A stretch of 13,147 bases of DNA from Promethearchaeota archaeon (GTDB taxonomy: Archaea; Asgardarchaeota; Lokiarchaeia; Sigyniarchaeales; SOKP01): NCBI GenBank assembly GCA_019058135.1, contig JAHLWE010000083.1:1-13147 (forward strand). The letters are read 5' to 3'. How positions within the stretch are numbered: the stretch's first letter is position 1; each line of letters opens with the position of its first letter. The notes beneath the pieces were generated by a model that saw only the letters and a program-made list of their open reading frames with translations, did no database searches and was not told the origin of the DNA. Shown piece by piece: positions 5,378 to 13,106 of this stretch. The translations under genes were made by a program, and so were the position numbers.

Positions 5378-6785
5378 GATTGGTGGAAGTACAAAAATAC
5401 AGCAGCTGGTAGGAGAAGAAAAGAAAATGCACCATGATTTTTTGCTAAAATACCTAATTTTTTTGTTTCTTTATATTGATACTTGGACGATTTTAAAATA
5501 TATGGGGTTTGCCATAAGGATAATTTAAAACCCATTTCCCTTAGGTTATCCATCATTCCTTTCGGATCAGGAAATTTTTCATTATCAAAACTCTAATCAC
5601 ATTCCCATTCCCCCTTAAACCATCCTGTATCTATATGAATAACATCACATAGATATTTCATTTCCCGTAATTTTTTTGCTACTTAAAGAACTTCATCTTG
5701 TTTACGGTAACTTATTCTTGACATCCACGTACCAAACGACCATTTTGGAGGTACTTCTGCCTTACCAGTTAAGTCAGTATATTTCTCAAGAATTGTTTTT
5801 AGTGAAGGACCATAAAAGAAAAATAATCAATTGAGCTCCCCTCAATTCCCATCATTATTTTACAAGTTTCATGAGTTCTAACCCAAAATGTGATTGGTTT
5901 GCTCTCATTTATATATACTCCGTAGCCACGAGTACTCATGAAAAAAGGAATATTCTTATATCTCCTCCCCGATGAATTACCCATGCCATCCGCGTGCCAT
6001 AGAGTAAAAATTTGTCCCATCTTATTAAGTGGCCCAAATCTCTCCCCAAAACCATATATTGCCTCCCCAGGATAAGTTACAAATGTTTCTATTCCATACA
6101 TTCTCTTTTTCTTCTTAAAATAAACAAAACCTAAAGGACATGAATCAACTGTTCCGATAAATTCATTCTTTGAGAAACCACTCGATTCTGTAATTATATT
6201 TCCTTTTATATCAAGAATTTCTATCCGAAAAAAGGCTTTAAAAATTTTTAAAGATAATAATTCAGTCTTGATTAGATAATATTCTCCTTTATCTTCTAAT
6301 TCGGTTTTCTATTTGAGATCAGTAATATCCTGATAGATCATTGGAGTTGAATGTTCTGGAATTGCATCTCCTTTAATACATCGAACTCGATAAATACCAT
6401 CTTGAATAAAGTCAATTTCCAATGTAAGTATTGTTGGTTTACTACCTAATTTTGGAACTTCATATTCTTCTAAGAAATCTTCTGGAATTTCTTTTCGTAG
6501 ATATATATTATAAGCTTTACAAGAAAAAATGAAACTACTTCCCCGTTGTTCCTTTAACTCAACCTCTCTAATGCTATATGCTTTTTTATTTAATAATTTC
6601 TTGAAAAAAGTAAAAACATCAAACGGCGGATCTGCAAAATAGTCGAGAGGATGATCTGAAAGCCCCAGATTTAGAGCTGGCTCCGAATAAAAGCTATATC
6701 TTTTCCTTTTAAAAGAAAATGGATGTTTCAATCGTTCTTTAAGATAAAAAAGAAAGAGTTTTAAAATATTAATTTGTAATGCCAA
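5338..6785 (-). pseudogene. GH31 alpha-glycosidase (YicI/XylS-like) pseudogene, lacking its catalytic half
   Basis: Minus-strand frames carry unmistakable GH31 sequence in family order: the N-terminal beta domain (IYRVRCIKGDAIPEHSTPMI), YGFGERFGPLNKMGQ, YKNIPFFMSTRGYGVYIN, YGPSLKTILEKYTDLTGKAE, PPKWSFGTWMSRISY, then HIDTGWFKGEWECD and FPDPKGMMDNLREMGFKLSL, ending at WQTPYI. GH31 enzymes hydrolyse alpha-glucosides or alpha-xylosides. The reading needs four repairs: a TAG at 6309-6311, one base missing in the A5 run at 5819-5823, a TAA at 5683-5685, and a TAG at 5593-5595. Recognisable homology stops at about 5440, before the nucleophile Asp and the acid/base Asp, so no activity is possible even with repair. 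The first frame begins with a TTG at 6785, perhaps a mutated ATG. Decay by substitution as well as indel shows that this is a real dead gene. Confidence 0.85.
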
Positions 6786-6867
6786 TTTCTTTTATAATTA
6801 TTTTATTGAATTCAATTATTCTTTACTTAATTATAATTATTACATTTAAATTTAGTAGAAATTGTAA

Positions 6868-6876
6868 TTATAATAA
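6868..6876 (+). promoter_or_regulatory. TATA-like box of nadA
   Basis: TTATAATAA lies about 27-35 bases before the ATG at 6903. No Shine-Dalgarno site is present, so a leaderless or nearly leaderless transcript is likely. The whole spacer between the GH31 remnant and nadA is AT-rich, which limits confidence. Confidence 0.35.
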
Positions 6877-6902
6877 GAAAGATTCGATTATTAAAATGTA
6901 TT

Positions 6903-7865
6903 ATGATGATTCAGACTAATCAAGAGATACAAGAGAGCCAAAAGTTAATATTAAATCTTAAAAAAGAGAAAGATGTTACAATTCTTGCTCATTATTATCA
7001 AACCTTGGAAATTCAAGAGATCGCAGATTATGTAGGAGATTCTTTGGGACTTTCAAAAATTGCCAGAGATCATACCAATACAAAAAATATTATTTTTGCT
7101 GGAGTTCTTTTTATGGCAGAAACGGCTTCCATTTTAAATCCCGGAAAAAGAGTGCTAATGCCAGATAAACAAGCCGGTTGTCCTTTAGCTTCATTTCTTG
7201 ATGGAAATACAGTGAATACGTATAAGGAAAAATATCCGGGGGTGCCAGCAGTTGTTTATATTAATTCTACGGCTGAAACAAAAGCAGAAACCGATGTTGT
7301 ATGTACATCTTCAAATGCAATTAAGGTAATACAGGGAATACAAAATGAATTTAAATCTAATAAAGTTTTATTTGGACCAGATGAGAATCTCGCTGATTAT
7401 GTGAAACAAAAAACAGGGATAAATATCATCAATTTGCCAGATGAAGGATTTTGCTATGTTCATAATGTCATTAAAGATTTGGATGTTATTAAAGTTAAAA
7501 AGGAACATCCAAATGCATTAATCACTGTACATCCAGAATGTAAAAGGGAGGTAAGAGAGCTTGCTGATCATATAGGTTCCACTAAGGGAATGTATGATTA
7601 CGTTAAAATAAATACTTCAAAGGGAAATGAATTTATAATTGGTACTGAGCTTGGATTCGTCCAACGAGTTCAAAAAGATTTTCCAAATAATAAAATTTAT
7701 CCCGTAAACGAAAATTTTATTTGTAGAAATATGAAACTTTCTACTTTAGAAAAAATATTTAATTTGCTAAATAATTTGAATAATGATAAACATAAAGTCA
7801 CAGTACCAGATAATATTGCAAATAAAGCAAGAATCAGTCTTGAAAAAATGTTAAAATATTCCTAA
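6903..7865 (+). CDS. nadA: Quinolinate synthase NadA
   Basis: This 320-residue protein condenses iminoaspartate with dihydroxyacetone phosphate to quinolinate in de novo NAD synthesis. Visible family motifs are AHYYQ (29-33), GDSLGLS (45-51), LNPGKRVLMPDKQAGCPLA (78-96), VVCTSSNA (132-139), FGPDENLADY (157-166), the HPEC substrate site (210-213), GTELGFVQR (247-255) and the C-terminal NFICRNM (271-277). The three [4Fe-4S] ligands should be Cys93, Cys184 (in EGFCYVH) and Cys274, matching the three-Cys spacing of the Thermotoga and Pyrococcus enzymes. His210 and Glu212 match the substrate-binding pair. The length is normal and the enzyme looks intact. A second ATG directly follows the first, so the start could be 6906. 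No nadB, aspartate dehydrogenase or nadC is in the window. Confidence 0.97.
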   Translation: MMIQTNQEIQESQKLILNLKKEKDVTILAHYYQTLEIQEIADYVGDSLGLSKIARDHTNTKNIIFAGVLFMAETASILNPGKRVLMPDKQAGCPLASFLDGNTVNTYKEKYPGVPAVVYINSTAETKAETDVVCTSSNAIKVIQGIQNEFKSNKVLFGPDENLADYVKQKTGINIINLPDEGFCYVHNVIKDLDVIKVKKEHPNALITVHPECKREVRELADHIGSTKGMYDYVKINTSKGNEFIIGTELGFVQRVQKDFPNNKIYPVNENFICRNMKLSTLEKIFNLLNNLNNDKHKVTVPDNIANKARISLEKMLKYS

Positions 7866-8029
7866 ATTTCTACTTGATTAATCTGGAAAATTTAAATTAG
7901 TAAATTATTAAATAAAATATAGCAAAAATATTTTAAACAAAATTTAGATATTAGAATTATAAAAATATTGAAAAAAAAATCAAATTAATAATAACATAAA
8001 ACTAAAAATCACTTAAAACTTAATCGAGG

Positions 8030-8416
8030 TTGAATAAAATTCCGATAGGTATAATTATCATTAGATGGGATAACGAGATCGGCCCAATTAACGAGGCTTT
8101 TTATCCAGAGAATCTAAAAATCACAAATAATTTATTAACTCAAGTTTATAGCTCCCACAGATATCAATCATTGAACCCTGGGTTTGCCTCCATTTCACTA
8201 AAGAACAATAAAGTTGTATCCTTTTTCTCTGGTGTTGGCGATAATTTTGTAGAGATTGAGAATTACGTTGTAGCATTAATATTACGTAGAGATGAGCAAA
8301 CCAATAAGTATAGAGAAATTCTTAAAAAAATTGCTGCTGAAATTTTAGGGAAAATACGGGATGGGGATTACAAAAAAGCACTCCCATCGTTATATAAAGA
8401 ACTTGCGAAAATTTGA
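8030..8416 (+). CDS. Longin-like (profilin-fold) small protein
   Basis: The 128 residues follow a longin order. Strand 1 is IPIGIIIIRWD, then comes a GPI turn and a second strand, helix 1 is NNLLTQVYSSH, and strands 3-5 are GFASISLKNNKVVSFFSG and YVVALILRRD. Two C-terminal helices follow, from about residue 90. In eukaryotes, longin and roadblock folds act as platforms and exchange factors for small GTPases in membrane traffic, and Asgard archaea carry many small relatives. No membrane segment or signal peptide is seen, so the protein should be cytoplasmic. The only possible start is TTG at 8030, as the protein contains no internal Met, and GAGG directly abuts it, too close for a normal Shine-Dalgarno site. 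The fold assignment is from pattern only. It is tail-to-tail with the coiled-coil gene, 16 bases apart. Confidence 0.65.
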   Translation: MNKIPIGIIIIRWDNEIGPINEAFYPENLKITNNLLTQVYSSHRYQSLNPGFASISLKNNKVVSFFSGVGDNFVEIENYVVALILRRDEQTNKYREILKKIAAEILGKIRDGDYKKALPSLYKELAKI

Positions 8417-8432
8417 GATTGGAGGAAAAAAT

Positions 8433-9440
8433 CTATTCTTCCAAAAAATCCATTTTTAATACTACTTCTCCGAGATCGTTATATTCAAAAATATTTGCGG
8501 CAATTAATTTTTCTACGTATTTTTGAATAGTTATAGTAGGGATCCCCAATGCATTCTTCAAATCTGATAAAGATATGTGTTTTATTTGTCTGACAATTAC
8601 AAATGCCTTGAATAGCGATTCTTCTTCAAAAAGAGGTTGTAGTCGATTAAAAAATTCAATAACTTCAATATTCTTATTTTTAAAATCAGTTAGTTCTGTT
8701 ATTTGGTTGGTCAGGCGTTTTACTTCTTCCTGCATCTCTTTGTTTTCTTGATCTCGTTTATCATATTTAGTGATCAAATCATCATATTTCTTAACCATAT
8801 CCTCGTGTAATTTTTGAGCAGTTTCTTTTGCTGATATAGACTCTTTTGTGGTAAGTTTATCTTCTAAAATCTGCGACTCTAACGATTTAACCTTATCTTC
8901 CAACTCCATCTTCTCTGTTAGAGCCTTTTCCCGTATAGTTTTAATTTGCTCTTCATATCCTTCTTTAATATTTTTCTCTACAGTTTCTAATTCCTTGATT
9001 CGAATTTTTAAATTATTTATTTCTTCTTCTTTAAATCTAAATTTTGTGTCGATCTCTGCAATTGTAGTTTTTAGATCTCCAACAGTTTCAGATTTAACTT
9101 CCATCATCTCTTGTAAAGGTTTAAATTGTTCTTTAAGCAATTCCATTTCTTTTTGTACTTCTGCAACTGTTGCGTTAGCAAGTTCAAGTTGAATGGACTT
9201 CTCAGATATTTCAGCTCTTTGTCCACCAATCAATGTTTTCAGTTCAATTACATCTGCTGGGATATCATACATTGAATCAATTTTCTGTTTTTGCTGTTCA
9301 ATAACTGCATTCTGATCTGCAATTATATTTTTTTGTTTTTCAACTATTTCAGTCAGCCGGTCAATTTTTGCTTGAGCACGTGCGCTTTCTTTTTCTTGAC
9401 CTTCTATTGAGTCAATTAAATTTTTAATATCTTTAGACAT
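8433..9440 (-). CDS. Long coiled-coil protein with C-terminal winged helix
   Basis: Of 335 residues, roughly 1-255 are heptad-rich coiled coil full of Glu, Lys, Gln and Leu, with a probable hinge at DIPADVIELKTLIGGQ (about 58-75). The last 75 residues are compact: NRLQPLFEEESLFKAFVIVR, then a helix-turn-helix (ISLSDLKNALGIPTITIQKYVEKLIAANIF) and a two-stranded wing (EYNDLGEVVLKMDF). The winged helix resembles MarR/ArsR-like or ESCRT-II-like folds and may bind DNA or protein. No ATPase motif is present, so this is not an SMC protein, and there is no membrane segment. The coiled coil should dimerise or oligomerise and hold the winged helix at one end. It diverges from the repair methyltransferase gene over an 81-base shared promoter region. 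I do not know a named family. Confidence 0.75.
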   Translation of the reverse strand: MSKDIKNLIDSIEGQEKESARAQAKIDRLTEIVEKQKNIIADQNAVIEQQKQKIDSMYDIPADVIELKTLIGGQRAEISEKSIQLELANATVAEVQKEMELLKEQFKPLQEMMEVKSETVGDLKTTIAEIDTKFRFKEEEINNLKIRIKELETVEKNIKEGYEEQIKTIREKALTEKMELEDKVKSLESQILEDKLTTKESISAKETAQKLHEDMVKKYDDLITKYDKRDQENKEMQEEVKRLTNQITELTDFKNKNIEVIEFFNRLQPLFEEESLFKAFVIVRQIKHISLSDLKNALGIPTITIQKYVEKLIAANIFEYNDLGEVVLKMDFLEE

Positions 9441-9500
9441 TTTTAAAATTCATTCCGACTTGAGTTATTAATTATTAAAGCTAGTGAGAATTAAATCTTA

Positions 9501-9520
9501 TATTTATTTATATTTATTTA
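9501..9520 (+). promoter_or_regulatory. Tandem TATTTATTTA repeat in the divergent promoter region
   Basis: Two exact copies of TATTTATTTA lie immediately before the ATG at 9522. The repeat merges with TTATAT at its upstream end, giving a TATA box about 20-25 bases before that ATG, so the transcript should be leaderless. The same 81 bases must also hold the promoter of the minus-strand coiled-coil gene. Confidence 0.35.
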
Positions 9521-9521
9521 T

Positions 9522-10091
9522 ATGCTGACCAAATGTTTTTACTTTTATTCTTCAGAGTTAGAAAAAAACATTATTATTTTATATCGTTTAAAAAGTTCTA
9601 AAGTTTTTCTTGAAAGTGTGAATTTGATAGATAGTAGAAATCTCTCCAATTTTATTTCAGAGAATGATTTTATTATTGAAAAATTTCAAAGTGTTAATAA
9701 TATCTCGTTAATAGATATGGTTAAAATTATTAATTCATGTCTTAAAGGGGAAAGAGTTAATCTATATGACAGTATTCGTAAATTAGGAATAATTATTGAT
9801 TATAAAAAAACTTTTAAAACAGATTTTGCTTCAAGTGTAATAAGAGAATTATTAAAGGTGAAATATGGCGAAACCATTTCCTATTCAGAATTGGCTTCTA
9901 AATTAAACTCAAAGGCATACAGAGCTGTCGGAAATATAATGCGTAAAAATCCGTACCCAATAATAATTCCTTGCCACCGTGTGATAAACAAAAATGGGAC
10001 GATCGGCGGATTTATGGGATCAAATAATGACGAATCATCAATAAATATTAAAAGAAAATTAATTAAACTTGAAAAAAATAGTAGAAGCTGA
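9522..10091 (+). CDS. ogt: Methylated-DNA-protein-cysteine methyltransferase (O6-alkylguanine repair)
   Basis: This 189-residue protein removes O6-alkyl groups from guanine in one step by moving them to its own cysteine. The C-terminal half carries every expected element: YGETISYSELA (115-125), the arginine finger in YRAVGN (133-138), NPYPIIIPCHRVI (143-155) with acceptor Cys151, and GGFMG (162-166). The N-terminal 90 residues are the usual less conserved domain. The start is the ATG that directly follows the TATTTATTTA repeat, with no Shine-Dalgarno site. It converges with the helical gene at 10108, 16 bases away. The function is secure; the symbol is by family. Confidence 0.93.
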   Translation: MLTKCFYFYSSELEKNIIILYRLKSSKVFLESVNLIDSRNLSNFISENDFIIEKFQSVNNISLIDMVKIINSCLKGERVNLYDSIRKLGIIIDYKKTFKTDFASSVIRELLKVKYGETISYSELASKLNSKAYRAVGNIMRKNPYPIIIPCHRVINKNGTIGGFMGSNNDESSINIKRKLIKLEKNSRS

Positions 10092-10107
10092 AAAAATAAT
10101 CATAAAT

Positions 10108-10440
10108 TTATTCAGTATTTTTTAAATCGGGAAATCTCTCAAAAACTAAATCTAAACCTTTTTTACATAAAGCAACAATGCCTTTATTTTTATTTTCTAG
10201 ATGCTTCTGGAAAAAAGGTATCAACTGTTTAGCAAAATTCCTATAATTAGTTATGTTATCTCTTTTTATATGTTTTGCCATATTATTAAATTGAATATCC
10301 AACTCCGTCAAAAGCCATAAAAGAGATTCATTTTGAGATTTTCTTAGTTCCAACGTCAATCTATTTGGATCTGCAACTTTTTGTAAATCAAGATATTCAG
10401 ACGTGTATTTACTTTTTTTATTATTTTCCCAAGCACTCAT
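10108..10440 (-). CDS. Small all-helical protein, unknown family
   Basis: The 110 residues are charged and helical, with no membrane segment or signal peptide. After a polar start (SAWENNKKSKYTSEY) come three or four amphipathic helices: DPNRLTLELRKSQNESLLWL, TELDIQFNNMAKHIK, NYRNFAKQLIPFFQKHL, and IVALCKKGLDLVFERFPDL. There are no metal-binding or catalytic motifs. The frame is well formed for its length, starts with ATG, and has an AT-rich TATA-like stretch about 15-25 bases upstream on its strand. I do not recognise it. It is probably cytoplasmic and perhaps acts through protein contacts. Confidence 0.6.
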   Translation of the reverse strand: MSAWENNKKSKYTSEYLDLQKVADPNRLTLELRKSQNESLLWLLTELDIQFNNMAKHIKRDNITNYRNFAKQLIPFFQKHLENKNKGIVALCKKGLDLVFERFPDLKNTE

Positions 10441-10554
10441 TATTTTATACCAGATTTTAAGTAATTTTAAGTCGTTGTTTATTATCTGAACTTACTAACA
10501 AACTTCAATTAATGTAAAGTAAAATGACTATTAAAAGTTTATAAATTTTAAGTA

Positions 10555-10564
10555 AGCACGTGCT
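10555..10564. repeat. 10-bp perfect palindrome AGCACGTGCT
   Basis: This G/C-containing palindrome stands out in an otherwise AT-rich 275-base spacer. It lies about 115 bases upstream of the start of the minus-strand helical gene (10440). It could be a dimeric regulator's operator. Nothing else is recognisable between 10441 and 10715. Confidence 0.3.
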
Positions 10565-10715
10565 ATACGTTAAAATTATAAAGATTCATGAGATATTTAA
10601 AAATAAATATTACCGTAATATGATAAAAAATAGTTTCTTAATAATTAGAAAAAAAAGAAAATGTTAAAAAAAAACATTCAATTTAAATTTTGAATTAAAT
10701 TATAAAGGAAGATCT

Positions 10716-10949
10716 TTATGTCAATTGTTTCATATCATCTTTCATAATTGTTTTGCGTTTTAATTCTCCCTTAGACTTCCCTTTCGATTTCTTTGGTAAT
10801 ATATCAATAATTTGTTGAATATTGGCTTCGACTTGTTTATCAAGCCATTTAATAACATCATCTTTGACATCTCCAGCCCTTCTTATCCCTAATTTACTAA
10901 AATACTCATCTACACGGCTTTTCATTAAAAATTTACTTTTATATGCCAT
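10716..10949 (-). CDS. Small histone-fold DNA-binding protein
   Basis: This 77-residue basic protein matches the archaeal histone-fold order. A short helix 1 (SRVDEYFSKLG, 11-21) is followed by loop 1 (IRRAGD), a long helix 2 (VKDDVIKWLDKQVEANIQQIIDILPKK, 28-54), loop 2 with the hallmark KRKTI (64-68), and a helix 3 that begins MKDDMKQL and ends almost at once. Archaeal histones dimerise and wrap DNA, and the Arg-Thr pair of loop 2 contacts the phosphate backbone. Two features are unusual: a KSKGKSKGELK insertion lengthens the end of helix 2 and loop 2, and helix 3 is short. A transcription-factor-type histone-fold partner (NF-Y/CBF-like) is the alternative. GAGGGA (minus strand, plus 10957-10962) lies 7 bases before the ATG. 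Confidence 0.75.
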   Translation of the reverse strand: MAYKSKFLMKSRVDEYFSKLGIRRAGDVKDDVIKWLDKQVEANIQQIIDILPKKSKGKSKGELKRKTIMKDDMKQLT

Positions 10950-10956
10950 TTTTATT

Positions 10957-10962
10957 TCCCTC
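10957..10962 (-). promoter_or_regulatory. Shine-Dalgarno site of the histone-fold gene
   Basis: GAGGGA on the minus strand lies 7 bases before the ATG at 10949. It is one of the few clear ribosome binding sites in the window and supports this start. Confidence 0.5.
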
Positions 10963-10988
10963 TTTTTTTCTAGGTTAAAATTAATAAA

Positions 10989-11072
10989 ATGAAGAAAATC
11001 ATTATTCTATTGATATTATTATTTTCTTTCTTAGTTTTTAAATGTTTTATTTTTACCTTATCTAGATATTGA
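10989..11072 (+). CDS. Possible 27-residue hydrophobic peptide
   Basis: ATG at 10989 opens MKKIIILLILLFSFLVFKCF and a few more residues before TGA. It looks like a signal peptide or single membrane helix with a Cys near its end, diverging from the histone-fold gene. AT-rich DNA yields such Ile/Leu/Phe runs by chance, and no ribosome binding site is seen. It may be a relic of a lost lipoprotein gene. The remaining spacer from 11073 to 11349 holds nothing I can recognise. Confidence 0.15.
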   Translation: MKKIIILLILLFSFLVFKCFIFTLSRY

Positions 11073-11349
11073 TATTTTTGATTTTTTTGAATAAAAATTT
11101 AAATGTCTTTAACAGGATTATAGAGAAATTTAGAAGAATTTTGTTCTTGTAATTGGCAATATTTTTATCTAATCAGTTTTTTAAGGGATTTGTAGAGAAT
11201 CTAGCATTTTTAAACACCTATTGGGAGATTTACTTAAATTATGACTATTAGTTCATTATATTTGAAGAAATTAACTATTTCAGAAATAATATTTAAATTA
11301 AAATTGTTATACATTATTTATCAATTAGAATAAAAAATGGTTATGAGTA

Positions 11350-13062
11350 ATGTCTTTAAAGGAGATTAAACCAAAAACTTCTGTTGCGTATTTCAGTATG
11401 GAAATTGCACTTGACTCAAATATTCCTACATATAGCGGTGGTCTTGGGGTTCTATCAGGAGATACTCTTCGGTCTGCTGCAGATTTAGAAATCCCAATGG
11501 TTGCTATGTGTTTATGCTACTCATCTGGTTATTTTTATCAGATGTTCGATAAAGAGGGTAATCAAGAGGAGAAGGATATAAAGTGGAATTTCTATTATGA
11601 ATTCGAAAAAATTCTTAATCCTATTAAGATACGGATTCAAGGAAAGCAGATCGTAATTTCCGCTTGGAAATATAATGTTGTAGGACAGAGTGGTCACATA
11701 ATTCCGGTTTATTTACTGGAAACAGATGTAAAAGAGAATGAACCTTGGCAGAGAGATCTTACACATGTTTTATATGATTCGACCAGTAGATTTCATAGAA
11801 TTGTTCAGGAGATGATTTTAGGGATTGGTGGTATTCGATTACTTAAGTCGCTTCATTATGATAACCTTCAAGTATATCATATGAATGAGGGTCATGCGGC
11901 TTTCATCACTTTAGAATTATTGAAAGAATTTAATGGCAATTTAGATAAAGTGAAAGAAAAATGCGTTTTTACAACTCATACACCTGTTCCTGCAGGACAT
12001 GATAAATTTGATTATAATTTAGTAAATGATGTATTTAGGGATAATTTACCAGCTAATATCAAGGAGTTGGGAGGAAAAAATGAACTAAATATGACCATTC
12101 TTGCAGCAAATTGTTCGAGATACATTAATGGAGTTTCTAAAAAGCACGGTCAAGTAGCACAAGAGATGATGCCGCAATATAAAATTGATTATATTACAAA
12201 TGGCATTCATTTGCCTTATTGGGTTTCAGAACCATTTGACGAGATTTTCACAGAAAAGTGGCCTAGATGGAAGATGAGGCCAGATTTTCTACAGAATGCA
12301 ATAGAACTTGAAGATTTAGACTTATTTGATGCACATAATGAAAACAAGTTTAAATTGATATCTTATCAAAAAGCCCATTCTTGGAATTTATTGGATGAAG
12401 AATTAATAACAATTGGATTTGCTCGTCGTTTTGCAACTTACAAGAGAGCCACTTTACCATTTCATGATATCGATCGATTAGGAAAAATCTGTAGAGATAG
12501 AGTTCAATTTATTTTTGCTGGGAAAGCTCATCCGAAGGATCAAATGGGTAAGGATTATATTAAAAAGATATATGATGACAGTATTTATTTATTTGATAAT
12601 TATAGAGTAAAAGTTGTCTTAATGGAAAACTATAACATGGATTTATCCCATTTAATAACGGCAGGAGTTGATGTTTGGCTAAATTGTCCTGAGAGATATA
12701 GAGAGGCTTCAGGGACTAGTGGAATGAAAGCAGCCTTAAATGGCGTGCTAAATTTTAGTGTTCTTGATGGGTGGTGGCTTGAAGGATATAAAAAGAATCG
12801 GTTGGCTGGATGGGCAATCGGTCCAGATGATTCCGATCCAAAAGCAATAGAAAATAATTGGGATAGAGATGCTGAATCATTTTACACGGTATTAGAAAAT
12901 GAGATTATTCCTACATGGATGAACCAGGATGAGTGGCTTTGGCGGATGAAAAATGCTATTGCTCTTGCCGCATATTTCAATACTCATAGAATGATCCAAG
13001 ATTATGCTGAAAAATCTTGGAATTTAGCTAAACAAGATCCTTGGAAATTTATCCCAAAATAA
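11350..13062 (+). CDS. glgP: Alpha-glucan (glycogen/maltodextrin) phosphorylase, short archaeal form
   Basis: This 570-residue GT35 enzyme releases glucose-1-phosphate from alpha-1,4-glucans using inorganic phosphate and pyridoxal phosphate. Visible family parts are AYFSMEIAL (13-21), YSGGLGVLSGD (28-38), HMNEGHAAF (177-185), FTTHTPVPAGHD (207-218), NGIHLPYW (284-291), ARRFATYKRA (358-367), FAGKAHPKD (389-396) and EASGTSGMKAALNG (452-465), with the PLP lysine at Lys460. It starts directly at the catalytic N-domain and lacks the extra N-terminal domain (DUF3417) of longer relatives, as in other short archaeal members, so it looks complete. The start is the ATG at 11350. An overlapping ten-codon frame from 11337 ends at 11369 and could affect translation. 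The enzyme is cytoplasmic and provides sugar phosphate for glycolysis. Confidence 0.95.
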   Translation: MSLKEIKPKTSVAYFSMEIALDSNIPTYSGGLGVLSGDTLRSAADLEIPMVAMCLCYSSGYFYQMFDKEGNQEEKDIKWNFYYEFEKILNPIKIRIQGKQIVISAWKYNVVGQSGHIIPVYLLETDVKENEPWQRDLTHVLYDSTSRFHRIVQEMILGIGGIRLLKSLHYDNLQVYHMNEGHAAFITLELLKEFNGNLDKVKEKCVFTTHTPVPAGHDKFDYNLVNDVFRDNLPANIKELGGKNELNMTILAANCSRYINGVSKKHGQVAQEMMPQYKIDYITNGIHLPYWVSEPFDEIFTEKWPRWKMRPDFLQNAIELEDLDLFDAHNENKFKLISYQKAHSWNLLDEELITIGFARRFATYKRATLPFHDIDRLGKICRDRVQFIFAGKAHPKDQMGKDYIKKIYDDSIYLFDNYRVKVVLMENYNMDLSHLITAGVDVWLNCPERYREASGTSGMKAALNGVLNFSVLDGWWLEGYKKNRLAGWAIGPDDSDPKAIENNWDRDAESFYTVLENEIIPTWMNQDEWLWRMKNAIALAAYFNTHRMIQDYAEKSWNLAKQDPWKFIPK

Positions 13063-13066
13063 GTAA

Positions 13067-13101
13067 TTTTTTTCCTATTATATTTTTTAATTATTTTTTT
13101 T
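13067..13101 (+). terminator. U-tract terminator of the phosphorylase gene
   Basis: Runs of seven, six and eight T follow the stop codon within 40 bases, with no hairpin, as expected for archaeal termination. Confidence 0.45.
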
Positions 13102-13106
13102 ATGGA

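Noticed and set aside
5364..5435. Short plus-strand frame from ATG 5364 with basic and Trp residues
   Set aside because: Only 23 codons, no ribosome site, and it sits on the GH31 deletion junction; no family recognised.
5593..6311. In-frame TAG codons in the GH31 remnant read as pyrrolysine
   Set aside because: The same reading also needs a TAA and a frameshift, and the gene lacks its catalytic half. Decay explains all of this; TAG decoding would explain only part.
6786..6902. Repeated AATTATAATTA-type inverted repeats upstream of nadA
   Set aside because: Pure A/T symmetry in DNA this AT-rich is expected by chance and does not support an operator.
8848..9192. Plus-strand open frame of 114 codons inside the coiled-coil gene
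   Set aside because: It is Ser/Ile/Phe-rich, the typical antisense shadow of a Glu/Lys-rich coiled-coil gene on the other strand.
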